This document shows, in pieces, positions 1 to 9,974 of a stretch of 64,000 nt of DNA (its first letter is position 1; the number at the start of each line of letters is the position of its first letter). Under the pieces are notes generated by a model, which saw only the letters and a list, made by a program, of their open reading frames with translations, was not told where the DNA came from and made no database searches. Source of the DNA: a virus. The stretch is from positions 1 through 64,000 of IMG/VR virus record IMGVR_UViG_3300025769_000099; one strand, 5' to 3'. Both the position numbers and the translations under genes were made by a program.

Positions 1-3000
1 ACAACTACTTTAGGTAGAGCTGGTTTTTCAGCAGCATCGCTAGGTGTTATGACTGCTGGTCAACAAATAGGTGACATGAATTACCAGGAACAAATATTAC
101 TAGGTATGGACATAAAAAAATATGGCGAAGACTTAGAATATAATAATAAAAACTGGTCTGATATGGAAAAGTTTTTAATAGGTAGCGGTTATGGTTTTGC
201 TGAAGGAGGCTTGGGTACTATGCCTACAGCTTTATTAATGAGCAGAGGTTTTAAACTAATGAAAGAAGCTGGTAGAAAAGGAATCTTTGATTTAAATATA
301 AAAAATGTTTTTAAAGAAGGTGGTTTAGGAATTGCTGGAGAAGTGCCAACAGAAGGTTTAACTCAGGTTACTCAAAATGGCATATTGATAGCTGCGGGTG
401 ATGATCAAGTTGATCTTTTTGACAATGTTGATCATGCTACGTTTTCCGGTGGATTTTTTGGTTTTGCTTTAGGTGGTGGATCTGTTGCTATGGGTATGGC
501 TATGCAAAAGTTTATGCCTAATGAGCTTAATAAAGATATGGAGCAACGTTTCAACAGGTTAAATGATTTAAAAGGTCAATATGTTAAGTTATTTAATGAA
601 GGTAAAAGAGGAGATGCGTTGAATGAAATAAAGCAAGAGATTTTAAACGAAAGAGATGGTATAAATAATCAAATGATTAAGTTTAACGAGCGTGTTAAAG
701 ATGTGTTAGGTGATAAAAGAGTATATCAAGATTTTATAGATCTTTCAAAAACAAAATCTGAAATAAGAGCTAAAGCACGTAGAATAGCTAAAGATCCAGA
801 TATTGATCCTAAAGTTAAACAAGATTTAATAGACAAACTAGCTATACAGTATCAACAAGCTGAGGGCATTTTAAATCAAATGTTAGGTGAAAATAATCCT
901 AACAGATATTTAGCATTAAAAGTTAAAGATCCTGAAAGGTATGATAGAATACAAGAAAAAGCTAAACTTAATCTAAATAAGCAAGGTATTGATATAACAG
1001 ATAAAAAATTAGCTTCAGAAGCTTACGATTTATACCTTAGAGAAGAAGTTAATTTAGATATAAAAAATACAACAAAATTAATTAAAGAACTTGATTTAAA
1101 AGATAAAGTTAATTATACATTTTGGAATACAGAAACCGCTGCTAAGCAAGAAGCCGCGGAAAAACTAGCAAAAGGTAATTTAACTGATGGACAAAAAGGA
1201 TTTTACATGCAAATATTAGCTGCTAGACCTGGTTCATTAAATGGTGTATCTGCTAAAGACGGTAATATTGTTGACGGAAAATTTATACCTAATGGTAAAT
1301 ACTTACTAGCTGGTGTTGTAGATACAATGGTTAACAACGAGAGAACACGTACAGCGATGCATGAGTTAGATCACGTTATAATGTGGAACGCGCTTTTAGA
1401 TCCAGAAAAAAAAGGAACACGTGATTACAAATGGAAACCTATGGCTGACGCTATACAAGCTTACTTAAAAGAACACAACCCATCCTTGTATAATAAAATG
1501 TTTGTTTTAGGTGGATCACAAGGTGTTGCTTTAGGCAAAGATGGTAAACCAGATCCTATGGAAGTTGTAATAAACTTTATGGAAAGAATAGATGAAGTTG
1601 ATTTAAATAACAATGGTCAAGCTGGTAATTTATTTTCTTATTGGTTTGGTCAAGAAACTAACAAAGTATTAGGCAAAGATATAAATTGGAAAAATACAAA
1701 TGACGTAGTTACTTTTATAAAAGAAATGGCTACTAAAATTAAAAGTGGTGAGTTTACAAGACAAGATTTAGAAAAGTTTAGAAAAAGTGAAATAATTGAA
1801 AAATACAGTGTAGATAAAAAAGATATTGATAAAGCAGCTAATTCAGAGTCGCAAGCTTTTGATCTTGTAGAGCAATTGTGGGATAAAGACACGTGGAATA
1901 ATTTAACTGAAGAGCAAAAAATAGGTGTTGCTCAAACAGCTGGTTTATATTTAGAAAACTATTTAAAGAAAAGAATAGGTAATATAGTTTCTACAGAAGA
2001 AGGACAAGATGAAAAAAGAGAAATAGAACTTTTAGCTTTAGTAAATAAATTTACAGGGCTTGATACTAGAAAAGAAGATATAAAAGATTCTTTTGCTTAT
2101 AAAAGAGGTTTGATAAATTTAATAGCTGGTAAACCAGGTAAGAAAAGTGGGTTTGATCCATCAAAAAATGATTCAATGATGGCTTGGGTTAACACAGAGT
2201 TGGGTAACAGATTATTAGAGGTTGCTCAAGGTTCTGGTAAGTTTGGTAGATTTGAAAAAGATATAGATGCTAAAAGTTCAGATGGAGCACCTGCTTTTCA
2301 AGTTGCTTCTACAGATTTAAGTCCAGATGCGATGCAGTTAACTTCAGAGGAGTTTAACAAAACTAGGCAAATACTAGAAATATCTGAGACTAATCCTATA
2401 TACGACAAAACACTAAAAGTAAACACAGATGCTTTTCTTAACCTAAAAGATACTAAAGGTAAAACTAAAGGTAAAACAGTTCAAGAGCTTCTTACTATCA
2501 ATCCTAGAAGAGCTAGAACCGTTATGCAAGAGTTTGCTGCTAAAAATCTTAGAGCAGATGTTACAAGTATTATTGGTGCTCAAAAATCACAAAAGTTTAA
2601 AGACTTTATAAGAGATGAACAAAAGTTACAAACTTTAATAAATTTAGTAGCTGTAAAACACAGATCAAGTTTTCCTTTCTTTAGCAACGCAGAAGGCACA
2701 ATGAATGTTGAACAAGCTAAAGCTAACATAAGAAGTGATCAAGGTTCTTTTGTATCAGATGTAAAAGCTGGTAATACAATATGGACACCAATACAATTAG
2801 CAGACATGTCTAAGTCTGAAAAGGTAAACTTTATAAACGAGGTTGAAAAAGCTTTTGTAGATGGTTTAGTTACTAAAAAGTTTGCAAAAGATGGTACTGT
2901 AGAATACAACGGTAGAGAAACCGTACATAAATCATTAAAAGATGCTTTAGCAAATGAACTAATGTTAGATGCTACTTTTACAGCAATGAAACTTTCACCT

Positions 3001-6000
3001 GACTTTAATACTAGGTTTGAAGGTAATTTAAGTATTATAGCAGAGAATATAAAAAGAGATCCAAATGTTGCTTTTTCTGAATCTTATACTAATGCTGTTT
3101 ATGACGGCAGTGTTAAAAAACTAGCTGATGCAGTTATGAAAAAAGGGTACGACTCTGTTTATGATTATAAAGGTAATCTAAAAGATGACTATAAATCTTT
3201 TTCAGATGCAGCCGCTGAAATAGTAAAATCAGCCCACGAACTAGCTATAATACCTGATGGTAAAGTAGCCCAATTTATGACTGAGTTTAAACGAAGTGGA
3301 ATATTTCCTAAAAGTTTAAAGAAAGCTTTTGAGCAGGCTTTAACTAGCAAAAGACCTTTAAAAGAAAGAATGAAGTACGCTATTCAAGCTGAAATTTTAG
3401 CTAAAGAACTAGGTGGTCAAGTTATAAAAGTAATGACACCTAATAATGATATAGTGTTACTAGGGTTTTTTAATAGAGCATTAGACCCAGCTTCTAAAAA
3501 AATAGCAAATGTCAAAGAAAGAAAAGATATTCAAGCTCAAAACAAAATAAGAAAACAAGAAGGAAAAGAGTTACTACCTTTACCTAAAATAATATATGAA
3601 GGTACTGGTGATTTTTATAAATTTCAAAACGGTTTAAAACAGGATTTAAAATCTATAACATCTGATATACCTTTAGATAAAAATGGTAAACCAATTATAG
3701 ATCTTAGTAAAGTTAGATTAATGAACACTAAGATACCTAAAGGTTTATTTGCTAGAATAAATACATTGTTAAATAATCCTGAACTTAACGCTGAGCAAAA
3801 AAGAGAGATATATGAAAGAGATTTTTTACAAGAAGTAAAAGATGCTAACATAAATAACAAACTTTTATTTAAATATATAGTTAGAAAGCTTGTAGATAGT
3901 AAAATGAGTGATTTATCTAAATTACAATTATTACAATTTCAAACATCTGCTGCTGAAGGTTTAAGAGCTTTAACAGGTTTAAAATATATAACATTTACAG
4001 ACACACCTATAGGTACGTTAAAAGGTGAGCATTTAGCTGATAACGCTGGTAGCATGATGGAAATAGCTAAATTATTATTTGAAAGTAAAAAGCTAACAGA
4101 TCAAGAAATAAACAATAGAATAGATGAAATAGCTGAGTATCACGATCAATGGTTAGAAAATAGAGCTATACTAGATAAATTAGTTGATGCTTTTGATACT
4201 AATAATCCATTTAAAGATCTTAGAATATTAACAACAAAACCAATAGGTAGATTAGGTAATATATTTGCTTTTGATTTAAGACCAGCAGAAACTTTAATAA
4301 AACAAAGGGAAAATGACATTAGAGTAAAACAAGAGATTAGTAAATCTAAAAAAGCTACAGGTATATTAGAAATGGCTAATAGTTTATCTGCACCTGCAAA
4401 AGGTATAAGTGTATTTGATTTTGACGATACATTGGCAAAATCTAATAGTAAAGTAGGTGTTACTATGCCTGATGGCACAACTAGAAAAATTAATGCAACT
4501 GAGTTTGCTTTAGAATCTGCTGATTTAGAAGCGGCTGGTGCTAAGTTTGATTTTAGTGAGTTTAGCAAGGTTGTTGACGGTGAAAAAGGTCCGTTAGCTG
4601 ATCTTGCTTTAAAAAGACAAAATAAATTTGGATCTGGTGATATATTTGTTTTAACAGCTAGACCACAAGAAGCTGCATATGCTATACACGCGTTTTTAAA
4701 AGGCATAGGTCTAAACATACCTATAGATAATATAACTGGCTTAGAAGACGGTAGACCAGAGGCTAAAGCTGATTGGATAATAGATAAAGTAAATCAAGGT
4801 TACAATAACTTTTATTTTGCTGATGATGCTATTAAAAACATAAAAGCAGTAAAAGATGCTTTAAAAGATGTTGATGTCAAAGGTAGAGTTGAACTAGCGT
4901 TTAGCAAGTCAGAATTAGAAATAAAAATAAACGAAATAATAGAACACCAGAGTGGCGTAAACAAAGATGCTACATATTCTAAAATAGTAGCTGAAAGAAA
5001 AGGTATGAACAAAGATAAGTATACTATGTTTTTACCTCCATCTGCAGAAGATTTTGAAGGTTTGTTATACTACTTAGCTGGTAAAGGTGAACAAGGTAGT
5101 AAAGATTTAGCTTGGCTACAAGACAACTTATTTAAACCTTACTTAAAAGCTGTTGACGCTATTAATATAGCTAAAACATCTATAGTAACTAACTTTAGAA
5201 ACTTAAACAAACAATACAAAGGTATCGGTAAGAAGTTAACAACATTAATGCCAGATGGCAACTTAACTTATGATCAAGGTATTAGAATATACATATGGAA
5301 TAAACAAGGTCAAGAAATACCTGGTATATCTAAAAGAGATTTAAATGGTGTTTTAAAAGAAATAAATAAAGATCCAAGGTTAAAAGAATACGCTGATCAA
5401 ATACAAATAGTAGGTGGTAATATAGATGGTGTTTATGCTCCGGCTAAAGATGGTTGGCAAATAGGTAGTATATTAGGTGATCTTGATAATTTATCTAATA
5501 AGGTAGGTAGAAAGTCATTTTTAAAAGACTGGATAGCAACAAAAGATGCTGTTTTTACTCCTGATGTTTTAACTAAAATAGAAGCTATTTATGGTACTAG
5601 ATACGTTGAAGCTTTAAAGGATATATTGTGGAGAATGGAAAATGGTACTAACAGACCTAGTGGTGCTAATAGAGCTACAAACAGTTGGTTAAATTGGATA
5701 AACAACTCTGTAGGTACTATAATGTTCTTTAACAGAAGATCAGCATTGTTACAAGGTATATCGTTTATCAACTTTATAAACTGGAACGATAACAACATGT
5801 TAAAAGCAGGTTTAGCATATGCTAACCAACCTCAGTTCTGGAAAGACTTTGCTATGATATGGAATTCACCTAAACTAAAACAAAGACGTAGAGGTTTAAA
5901 AACAGATTTACAATGGCAAGAAATAGCTAATGCTGCTAAAAACTCTAAAGACAAGTTTAATGCCGCTGTATCTTGGTTGTTACAAGTAGGTTTTACACCT

Positions 6001-7041
6001 ACACAACTTATGGATAATTTTGCTATTGCAGCGGGTGGTGCTCCTTTTTATAGAAATAGAGTTAAGACTTATGTTAAAGAAGGTATGACATTAAAAGAAG
6101 CTGAAGCAAAAGCATTTGATGATTTTTCTGAAATAGCTGAAAAGACACAGCAATCAGGTGATCCGGCCTTAGTATCTTCAGAACAAGCTAGTCAACTAGG
6201 TCGTTTGGTATTAGCCTTTCAAAACGTTACACAACAGATGACTAGGTTAATGAAGAAATCAGGTACAATGCTAGTTAAAAGGCAAAAGTACCCTGGTCAA
6301 ACTCAGTTTCAAAGTGATATGACAAACGTTAGTAAAATAATATACTACGGAGCTATACAAAACTTTATATTTACGTTTTTACAAAATGCCATGTTTGGTT
6401 TACTACCAGGTTTCGAAGGTGATGAAGTCGATGACTATGAAAAGCAAATGATGAAAGAAAGTGAAAAAAGAGCTAGACAAGCTAATAACATGGTAGATAC
6501 TTTATTAAGAGGATCTGGTTTAAAAGGTGCTGTATTATCTACCTTAAAAAATGTTATTATGCAATATCAAAAGCAAGAAGAAAAAGGTTTTAGAGCTGAT
6601 CATGCATATACTTTAATTGAGCTAGCTAATATATCACCACCAATAGGTTCTAAAGCTAGAAAACTCTATGGTGCACATCAAACTAAAAAGTTTAATCCAG
6701 ATCTTTTAAAAGATAGAGGATTTGAAGTTTCAGCTGATGGTAGATTAAATTTAGCGCCTGCTTATGAAATAATAGGTAACTTAGCATCTGCTACATTAAA
6801 CTTACCTCTAGATAGAGTTGTAAATGAAATCGAGTCTCTTGTAGAAGCTACTGATAATAGAAATGCAGCTTGGCAAAGAATAGCTTTAGCATTAGGTTGG
6901 AGAACTTGGGATGTAGGTGCTAAAAATGAAGAAGAAGATTTAATAAAAATAATCACCAAAGAATACAAGAAAGAATTAAAAAAATTAGAAAAGAAAACTA
7001 AATCTAAAAAATCTGATGCAGATTTACTAGACTTGCTTTAA
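1..7041 (+). CDS. Giant multidomain virion-type protein (5' partial)
   Basis: The reading frame is open from base 1, so the true start lies upstream; the first in-window ATG is at 49 and gives 2330 residues (numbering below from there). A zincin motif HELDH is at residues 438-442. A HAD-type phosphatase core sits later: DFDDT at 1457-1461 (motif I) and VLTARP around 1534-1539 (motif II), with an FADD segment further on. From about residue 1890 there is a region starting NRRSALLQ that resembles the C-terminal parts of phage large polyvalent proteins. The C-terminus is Lys-rich. Proteins of this build are usually internal virion proteins injected with DNA. The fold calls come from motifs only; the overall role is inferred. 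Confidence 0.75.
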   Translation, partial: TTTLGRAGFSAASLGVMTAGQQIGDMNYQEQILLGMDIKKYGEDLEYNNKNWSDMEKFLIGSGYGFAEGGLGTMPTALLMSRGFKLMKEAGRKGIFDLNIKNVFKEGGLGIAGEVPTEGLTQVTQNGILIAAGDDQVDLFDNVDHATFSGGFFGFALGGGSVAMGMAMQKFMPNELNKDMEQRFNRLNDLKGQYVKLFNEGKRGDALNEIKQEILNERDGINNQMIKFNERVKDVLGDKRVYQDFIDLSKTKSEIRAKARRIAKDPDIDPKVKQDLIDKLAIQYQQAEGILNQMLGENNPNRYLALKVKDPERYDRIQEKAKLNLNKQGIDITDKKLASEAYDLYLREEVNLDIKNTTKLIKELDLKDKVNYTFWNTETAAKQEAAEKLAKGNLTDGQKGFYMQILAARPGSLNGVSAKDGNIVDGKFIPNGKYLLAGVVDTMVNNERTRTAMHELDHVIMWNALLDPEKKGTRDYKWKPMADAIQAYLKEHNPSLYNKMFVLGGSQGVALGKDGKPDPMEVVINFMERIDEVDLNNNGQAGNLFSYWFGQETNKVLGKDINWKNTNDVVTFIKEMATKIKSGEFTRQDLEKFRKSEIIEKYSVDKKDIDKAANSESQAFDLVEQLWDKDTWNNLTEEQKIGVAQTAGLYLENYLKKRIGNIVSTEEGQDEKREIELLALVNKFTGLDTRKEDIKDSFAYKRGLINLIAGKPGKKSGFDPSKNDSMMAWVNTELGNRLLEVAQGSGKFGRFEKDIDAKSSDGAPAFQVASTDLSPDAMQLTSEEFNKTRQILEISETNPIYDKTLKVNTDAFLNLKDTKGKTKGKTVQELLTINPRRARTVMQEFAAKNLRADVTSIIGAQKSQKFKDFIRDEQKLQTLINLVAVKHRSSFPFFSNAEGTMNVEQAKANIRSDQGSFVSDVKAGNTIWTPIQLADMSKSEKVNFINEVEKAFVDGLVTKKFAKDGTVEYNGRETVHKSLKDALANELMLDATFTAMKLSPDFNTRFEGNLSIIAENIKRDPNVAFSESYTNAVYDGSVKKLADAVMKKGYDSVYDYKGNLKDDYKSFSDAAAEIVKSAHELAIIPDGKVAQFMTEFKRSGIFPKSLKKAFEQALTSKRPLKERMKYAIQAEILAKELGGQVIKVMTPNNDIVLLGFFNRALDPASKKIANVKERKDIQAQNKIRKQEGKELLPLPKIIYEGTGDFYKFQNGLKQDLKSITSDIPLDKNGKPIIDLSKVRLMNTKIPKGLFARINTLLNNPELNAEQKREIYERDFLQEVKDANINNKLLFKYIVRKLVDSKMSDLSKLQLLQFQTSAAEGLRALTGLKYITFTDTPIGTLKGEHLADNAGSMMEIAKLLFESKKLTDQEINNRIDEIAEYHDQWLENRAILDKLVDAFDTNNPFKDLRILTTKPIGRLGNIFAFDLRPAETLIKQRENDIRVKQEISKSKKATGILEMANSLSAPAKGISVFDFDDTLAKSNSKVGVTMPDGTTRKINATEFALESADLEAAGAKFDFSEFSKVVDGEKGPLADLALKRQNKFGSGDIFVLTARPQEAAYAIHAFLKGIGLNIPIDNITGLEDGRPEAKADWIIDKVNQGYNNFYFADDAIKNIKAVKDALKDVDVKGRVELAFSKSELEIKINEIIEHQSGVNKDATYSKIVAERKGMNKDKYTMFLPPSAEDFEGLLYYLAGKGEQGSKDLAWLQDNLFKPYLKAVDAINIAKTSIVTNFRNLNKQYKGIGKKLTTLMPDGNLTYDQGIRIYIWNKQGQEIPGISKRDLNGVLKEINKDPRLKEYADQIQIVGGNIDGVYAPAKDGWQIGSILGDLDNLSNKVGRKSFLKDWIATKDAVFTPDVLTKIEAIYGTRYVEALKDILWRMENGTNRPSGANRATNSWLNWINNSVGTIMFFNRRSALLQGISFINFINWNDNNMLKAGLAYANQPQFWKDFAMIWNSPKLKQRRRGLKTDLQWQEIANAAKNSKDKFNAAVSWLLQVGFTPTQLMDNFAIAAGGAPFYRNRVKTYVKEGMTLKEAEAKAFDDFSEIAEKTQQSGDPALVSSEQASQLGRLVLAFQNVTQQMTRLMKKSGTMLVKRQKYPGQTQFQSDMTNVSKIIYYGAIQNFIFTFLQNAMFGLLPGFEGDEVDDYEKQMMKESEKRARQANNMVDTLLRGSGLKGAVLSTLKNVIMQYQKQEEKGFRADHAYTLIELANISPPIGSKARKLYGAHQTKKFNPDLLKDRGFEVSADGRLNLAPAYEIIGNLASATLNLPLDRVVNEIESLVEATDNRNAAWQRIALALGWRTWDVGAKNEEEDLIKIITKEYKKELKKLEKKTKSKKSDADLLDLL

Positions 7042-7084
7042 ATTAAGCGTTAAACAAGTAATGATATTAAGATAAACCCTCACT

Positions 7085-8305
7085 ATGAAAAAACTCGTTA
7101 TATTACTATGTGTATTCATAGGCTCTACCGCCTTTGCACAAGAAAAGAAAAGCAACTTTTTTAAAGAAGTCTATAATGATTTCTTAAAATACGGTACAGT
7201 ATATGTGGCCGGAGATGTTAACAACCCTCAAACAGAAGTAAAAGAATACTTTGTTAGAACAGATCCTCAAGATTTTTATGGTATACCAGATGTTATAGAC
7301 GAAACAACGTATCACCCTTACGATTATAGATTTGGTTTTGGTATACGTAAACTAGCTAGATTTGGTTACGAAAGTAAACCAGGTAACTTTTGGACAGGTG
7401 ATGCAGACATTGAAAAACAAACAGCTTTATCAGCACCAACATCAGCTGTTAAAGGTTTAGAGTATTTGTTGCATTGGGAAAAAGAAAGACAAAACGGTGA
7501 TGAGTTTACTAATAAAAGATTATTCGTAAGACATACTGGTAAATATCACATTGCTAAGTTTGAATCAAGAGAATCAGGTAATGTAGGTTTTGAATATACT
7601 TCTGGTGAAATAAGAGCTAGATTACCTATTGGTAAAAAATTAAGTATATCTGCGGGAGCTATATATAGAACACATCAACAACCTTACGGATATAATCCAA
7701 TTGAAATATGGTTAAACGAAACTGAAATATATACAGACCCTAACACAGGTGAAGAGTTTGAGTACCCAGCTAACCCTTGGTATTCGCTAGGTTTTTTATA
7801 TGGTTATGACGATATATATTATTCGTCTAACGACGAAAATGGTAACTCAACTTCTGATTGGTACTGGGTTGACGGTGATGGTAGTATAGTTGCTTATACA
7901 GATTTACAGTTTAGAGACGAAGTGTTTGGTGATTTAATGAACAGATTTAATAATGAAGCTTGGGACGAATTAGAGCCATTTGCAGAAATTGCTCCTATTG
8001 TCGGAATTGATTTTTACCACTACAAGTCTAATTTTTGGTTACATGCTTACGCTAACTATATATTGCCTTATCACAAGTATGTTAAAGGTAATGTAGATTT
8101 TAGTTACTTACACCGTAATAGTTGGGGTAAAGGTGGTCACAATAATCAACTTGACGGAGAGCAATGGGACGATTATCAAGCTGGTTTAATGTTTGGATGG
8201 AAAGTTAGTAAATCAATAGGTGTATTCATAGAAGGTGAATATACTAAGTTTTGGGATAGTAAAATATATAACAGTAGCGTTGGACTTAACTTTACATTTA
8301 GATAA
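7085..8305 (+). CDS. Secreted beta-barrel outer-membrane-like protein
   Basis: 406 residues with a clear signal peptide: MKKL, a hydrophobic core, then AFAQ with predicted cleavage near residue 18, typical of Flavobacteriia. The mature part is rich in alternating aromatic/polar stretches and Gly, and ends SVGLNFTFR, an aromatic-containing final strand as in beta-barrel outer-membrane proteins. No enzymatic motif is visible. It starts 43 bases after the giant gene and its stop overlaps the next start (TAATG). A phage gene for a surface barrel could alter the host envelope, for example superinfection exclusion, or it could have been captured from a host. Function is inferred from architecture. 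Confidence 0.6.
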   Translation: MKKLVILLCVFIGSTAFAQEKKSNFFKEVYNDFLKYGTVYVAGDVNNPQTEVKEYFVRTDPQDFYGIPDVIDETTYHPYDYRFGFGIRKLARFGYESKPGNFWTGDADIEKQTALSAPTSAVKGLEYLLHWEKERQNGDEFTNKRLFVRHTGKYHIAKFESRESGNVGFEYTSGEIRARLPIGKKLSISAGAIYRTHQQPYGYNPIEIWLNETEIYTDPNTGEEFEYPANPWYSLGFLYGYDDIYYSSNDENGNSTSDWYWVDGDGSIVAYTDLQFRDEVFGDLMNRFNNEAWDELEPFAEIAPIVGIDFYHYKSNFWLHAYANYILPYHKYVKGNVDFSYLHRNSWGKGGHNNQLDGEQWDDYQAGLMFGWKVSKSIGVFIEGEYTKFWDSKIYNSSVGLNFTFR

Positions 8306-8610
8306 TGAGCGAACTGTCGGAAAAATCAGAAGTAAAATTAGACATAAAAACACTAGTAGGTATAGTAATAGGTATTGTATCAATAGCAGGCATATGGTTT
8401 GATTTGACAGCTAAAATAAGTAACATAGATACTTCGCTTGTTAGATTAGAGTACAATCAAACTTTAAACGATGAATTTAGAATAAAATGGCCTAGAGGTG
8501 AAATGGGTGCTTTACCAGATGATGCTAAGCAAGATCTAAGAATTGAATACCTACAGAAAGATGTAGAAAAACTTATGGCAACAATCGAAGAACTAAAAGC
8601 AAAAAAATAA
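8305..8610 (+). CDS. Small single-TM protein with coiled-coil tail
   Basis: 101 residues. A short polar N-terminus is followed by one membrane segment (about residues 15-34, LVGIVIGIVSIAGIWF), then a polar region and a C-terminal heptad-like helix. The start overlaps the preceding stop (TAATG), and the stop overlaps the next start. It resembles its downstream neighbour in layout (TM segment ending in G-x-WF, then a helical tail), so the two are probably paralogues. Position just before the endolysin suggests a role at the membrane during lysis, such as an i-spanin or accessory holin, but no family was recognised. Confidence 0.6.
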   Translation: MSELSEKSEVKLDIKTLVGIVIGIVSIAGIWFDLTAKISNIDTSLVRLEYNQTLNDEFRIKWPRGEMGALPDDAKQDLRIEYLQKDVEKLMATIEELKAKK

Positions 8611-8930
8611 TGGCAAAAGAATTAAACGAAAATCACAAAATAGGTTTAGATATTGATGGAGATGGCAAACCAGATTTTGCAGTATCATTAAAAACTATAG
8701 GCGCATTAGTATTTGGTATAGTATCACTAGCTGGTGTTTGGTTTAGTTTAAAATCGGATATAGCTTTAGCTATGGAAATGCCTAAACCTGAAATATCAAA
8801 AATAGAGTTTGACATGAAAGATGAATTAATACGTCAAACTATTATGGACACTCAAGAGGATGTTGAATCAATATTAGAGAAACTAGATAAACTAGACGAA
8901 AGAATATACGAGATACAAAAAAACCGATAA
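8610..8930 (+). CDS. Small single-TM protein, probable paralogue of the previous gene
   Basis: 106 residues. A calcium-loop-like DIDGDGKPDF lies at residues 14-23, followed by a membrane segment (about 26-46, ending GVWFSL) and a long acidic helical tail with coiled-coil character. The TM segment and its G-x-WF ending parallel the upstream gene. Tight spacing on both sides (1-base stop/start overlap upstream, 1-base gap downstream) puts it in the same transcript as the secreted and lysis genes. Function unknown; membrane-anchored. Confidence 0.6.
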   Translation: MAKELNENHKIGLDIDGDGKPDFAVSLKTIGALVFGIVSLAGVWFSLKSDIALAMEMPKPEISKIEFDMKDELIRQTIMDTQEDVESILEKLDKLDERIYEIQKNR

Positions 8931-8931
8931 C

Positions 8932-9348
8932 ATGAGAAATTTAATTTTAATTTTAATTTTAATACCATTTATATCATACACTCAATCGGATGTTCCGGAA
9001 AAATACTGGTTAACTGATGATAATTTTGAAGATGTAGTTTCTGGTAATTCTGCTTTTGGAGATGATGATGATCAAACTATTCTTATAGAGTTTTGGGCAG
9101 ATTTTAATAAAGAAAATTGCTTTAACGAATGGGGAAAAGTAAAAGATGCTTTATACTATAGAGTAGATATTTCTAAAGCTCCAAATGCTAAAAAAGAATA
9201 TAGAATACGTATGGCGCCAACTTTATTAATATTTAAAGGTGGTGAGAAAGAAGCAACGTTTAAAGCTGGGTTAGACTTGTTGCTACCAACAAATCTTGAT
9301 GAAATACAACAAACAATAAACGAAATTAACACAGCAAGTAAATTTTAA
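8932..9348 (+). CDS. Secreted thioredoxin-fold protein lacking the CxxC pair
   Basis: 138 residues. It has an N-terminal signal peptide (MRNLILILILIP, then a cleavage region near SYTQ). The thioredoxin core is recognisable: ILIEFWADF (beta strand plus start of the active-site helix), then RMAPTLLIFKGG carrying the cis-Pro. The active-site loop reads WADFNKENC, so only one cysteine is present where thioredoxins have WCxxC; disulfide exchange is therefore unlikely in the usual form. It may act as a periplasmic binding or chaperone domain. It shares the operon with the endolysin. Confidence 0.6.
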   Translation: MRNLILILILIPFISYTQSDVPEKYWLTDDNFEDVVSGNSAFGDDDDQTILIEFWADFNKENCFNEWGKVKDALYYRVDISKAPNAKKEYRIRMAPTLLIFKGGEKEATFKAGLDLLLPTNLDEIQQTINEINTASKF

Positions 9349-9363
9349 TTAAAAAATAAAAAT

Positions 9364-9504
9364 ATGTGGAAATTAACTAAAGAGTACTGGAAAGACATGT
9401 GGAAATTACTATGGAGTAAAACTACAGTCGATGATATTATTATAGCTAAAGCTGAAGAAATTAAAGCAAAAGCTAAAGCTGTGAAAGAAGCACTGAAGAA
9501 ATGA
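9364..9504 (+). CDS. 46-residue helical protein upstream of the endolysin
   Basis: A short gene starting MWKLTKEYWKDMW and ending in a Lys/Ala/Glu-rich helix. Its TGA overlaps the ATG of the endolysin (ATGA), a hallmark of translational coupling, which supports it as real. The N-terminal half is Trp-rich and amphipathic, so membrane-surface association is possible. No family was recognised. Confidence 0.55.
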   Translation: MWKLTKEYWKDMWKLLWSKTTVDDIIIAKAEEIKAKAKAVKEALKK

Positions 9505-9968
9505 AAAAAATAAGCAAACACGTATCGTATAAAGAAGGTACATACAGTTTAACAGCTAATAGGCTTGGTTTGCCAAATGATCCCTCTGATGAGCATTTAG
9601 CTAACATGGAGTTAGTTGCAGAAAAAGTGTTTGAACCTCTTAGAGAGCACGTAGGACATCCTATAAAGATTAATTCGTTTTATCGTGGACCTCAACTCAA
9701 TAAAGCTATAGGCGGAAGTTTAACATCACAACATTGTAAAGGCCAAGCGATTGATATAGATGATTCATATGGTAATGCTACTAATGCTTATATGTATGAA
9801 TGGATCAAAGAAAACTTAGATTTTGATCAGATGATATGGGAGTTTGGTACGGATGAAAACCCAGACTGGGTGCATGTAAGTTTTGTAAACGAAGGTGAGA
9901 ATAGAAACAGATGTTTAAAAGCTTATAGAAAAGAAGGTTCAAGAAAAACCTATTATAAATTAAACTAA
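9501..9968 (+). CDS. Endolysin, M15-type zinc D-Ala-D-Ala peptidase
   Basis: 155 residues, matching a single-domain M15 (VanY/Peptidase_M15_3-like) lysin. The zinc ligands are visible: H78 and D85 in SQHCKGQAIDID and H125 in WVHVSF; the SFYRGPQLN segment is also typical. No signal peptide is present, so export would depend on a holin. The start overlaps the stop of the upstream 46-residue gene. Expected to cut peptidoglycan stem peptides at lysis. The holin candidate lies far away at 36.8 kb. Confidence 0.85.
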   Translation: MKKISKHVSYKEGTYSLTANRLGLPNDPSDEHLANMELVAEKVFEPLREHVGHPIKINSFYRGPQLNKAIGGSLTSQHCKGQAIDIDDSYGNATNAYMYEWIKENLDFDQMIWEFGTDENPDWVHVSFVNEGENRNRCLKAYRKEGSRKTYYKLN

Positions 9969-9974
9969 ATAAAT

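Noticed and set aside
4411-4440. DFDDT segment as the DxDxD catalytic motif of a crAss-type RNA polymerase
   Set aside because: The following VLTARP and FADD segments fit a HAD phosphatase, and the RNA-polymerase motif is not matched.
4146-4718. 190-residue minus ORF
   Set aside because: Antisense shadow of the giant protein; low-complexity Ser/Leu/Ala product, no start context.
4773-4784. TTGGATAATA-like match in the giant gene
   Set aside because: Lacks the AAAYACKA half at the fixed spacing and is inside a coding frame.
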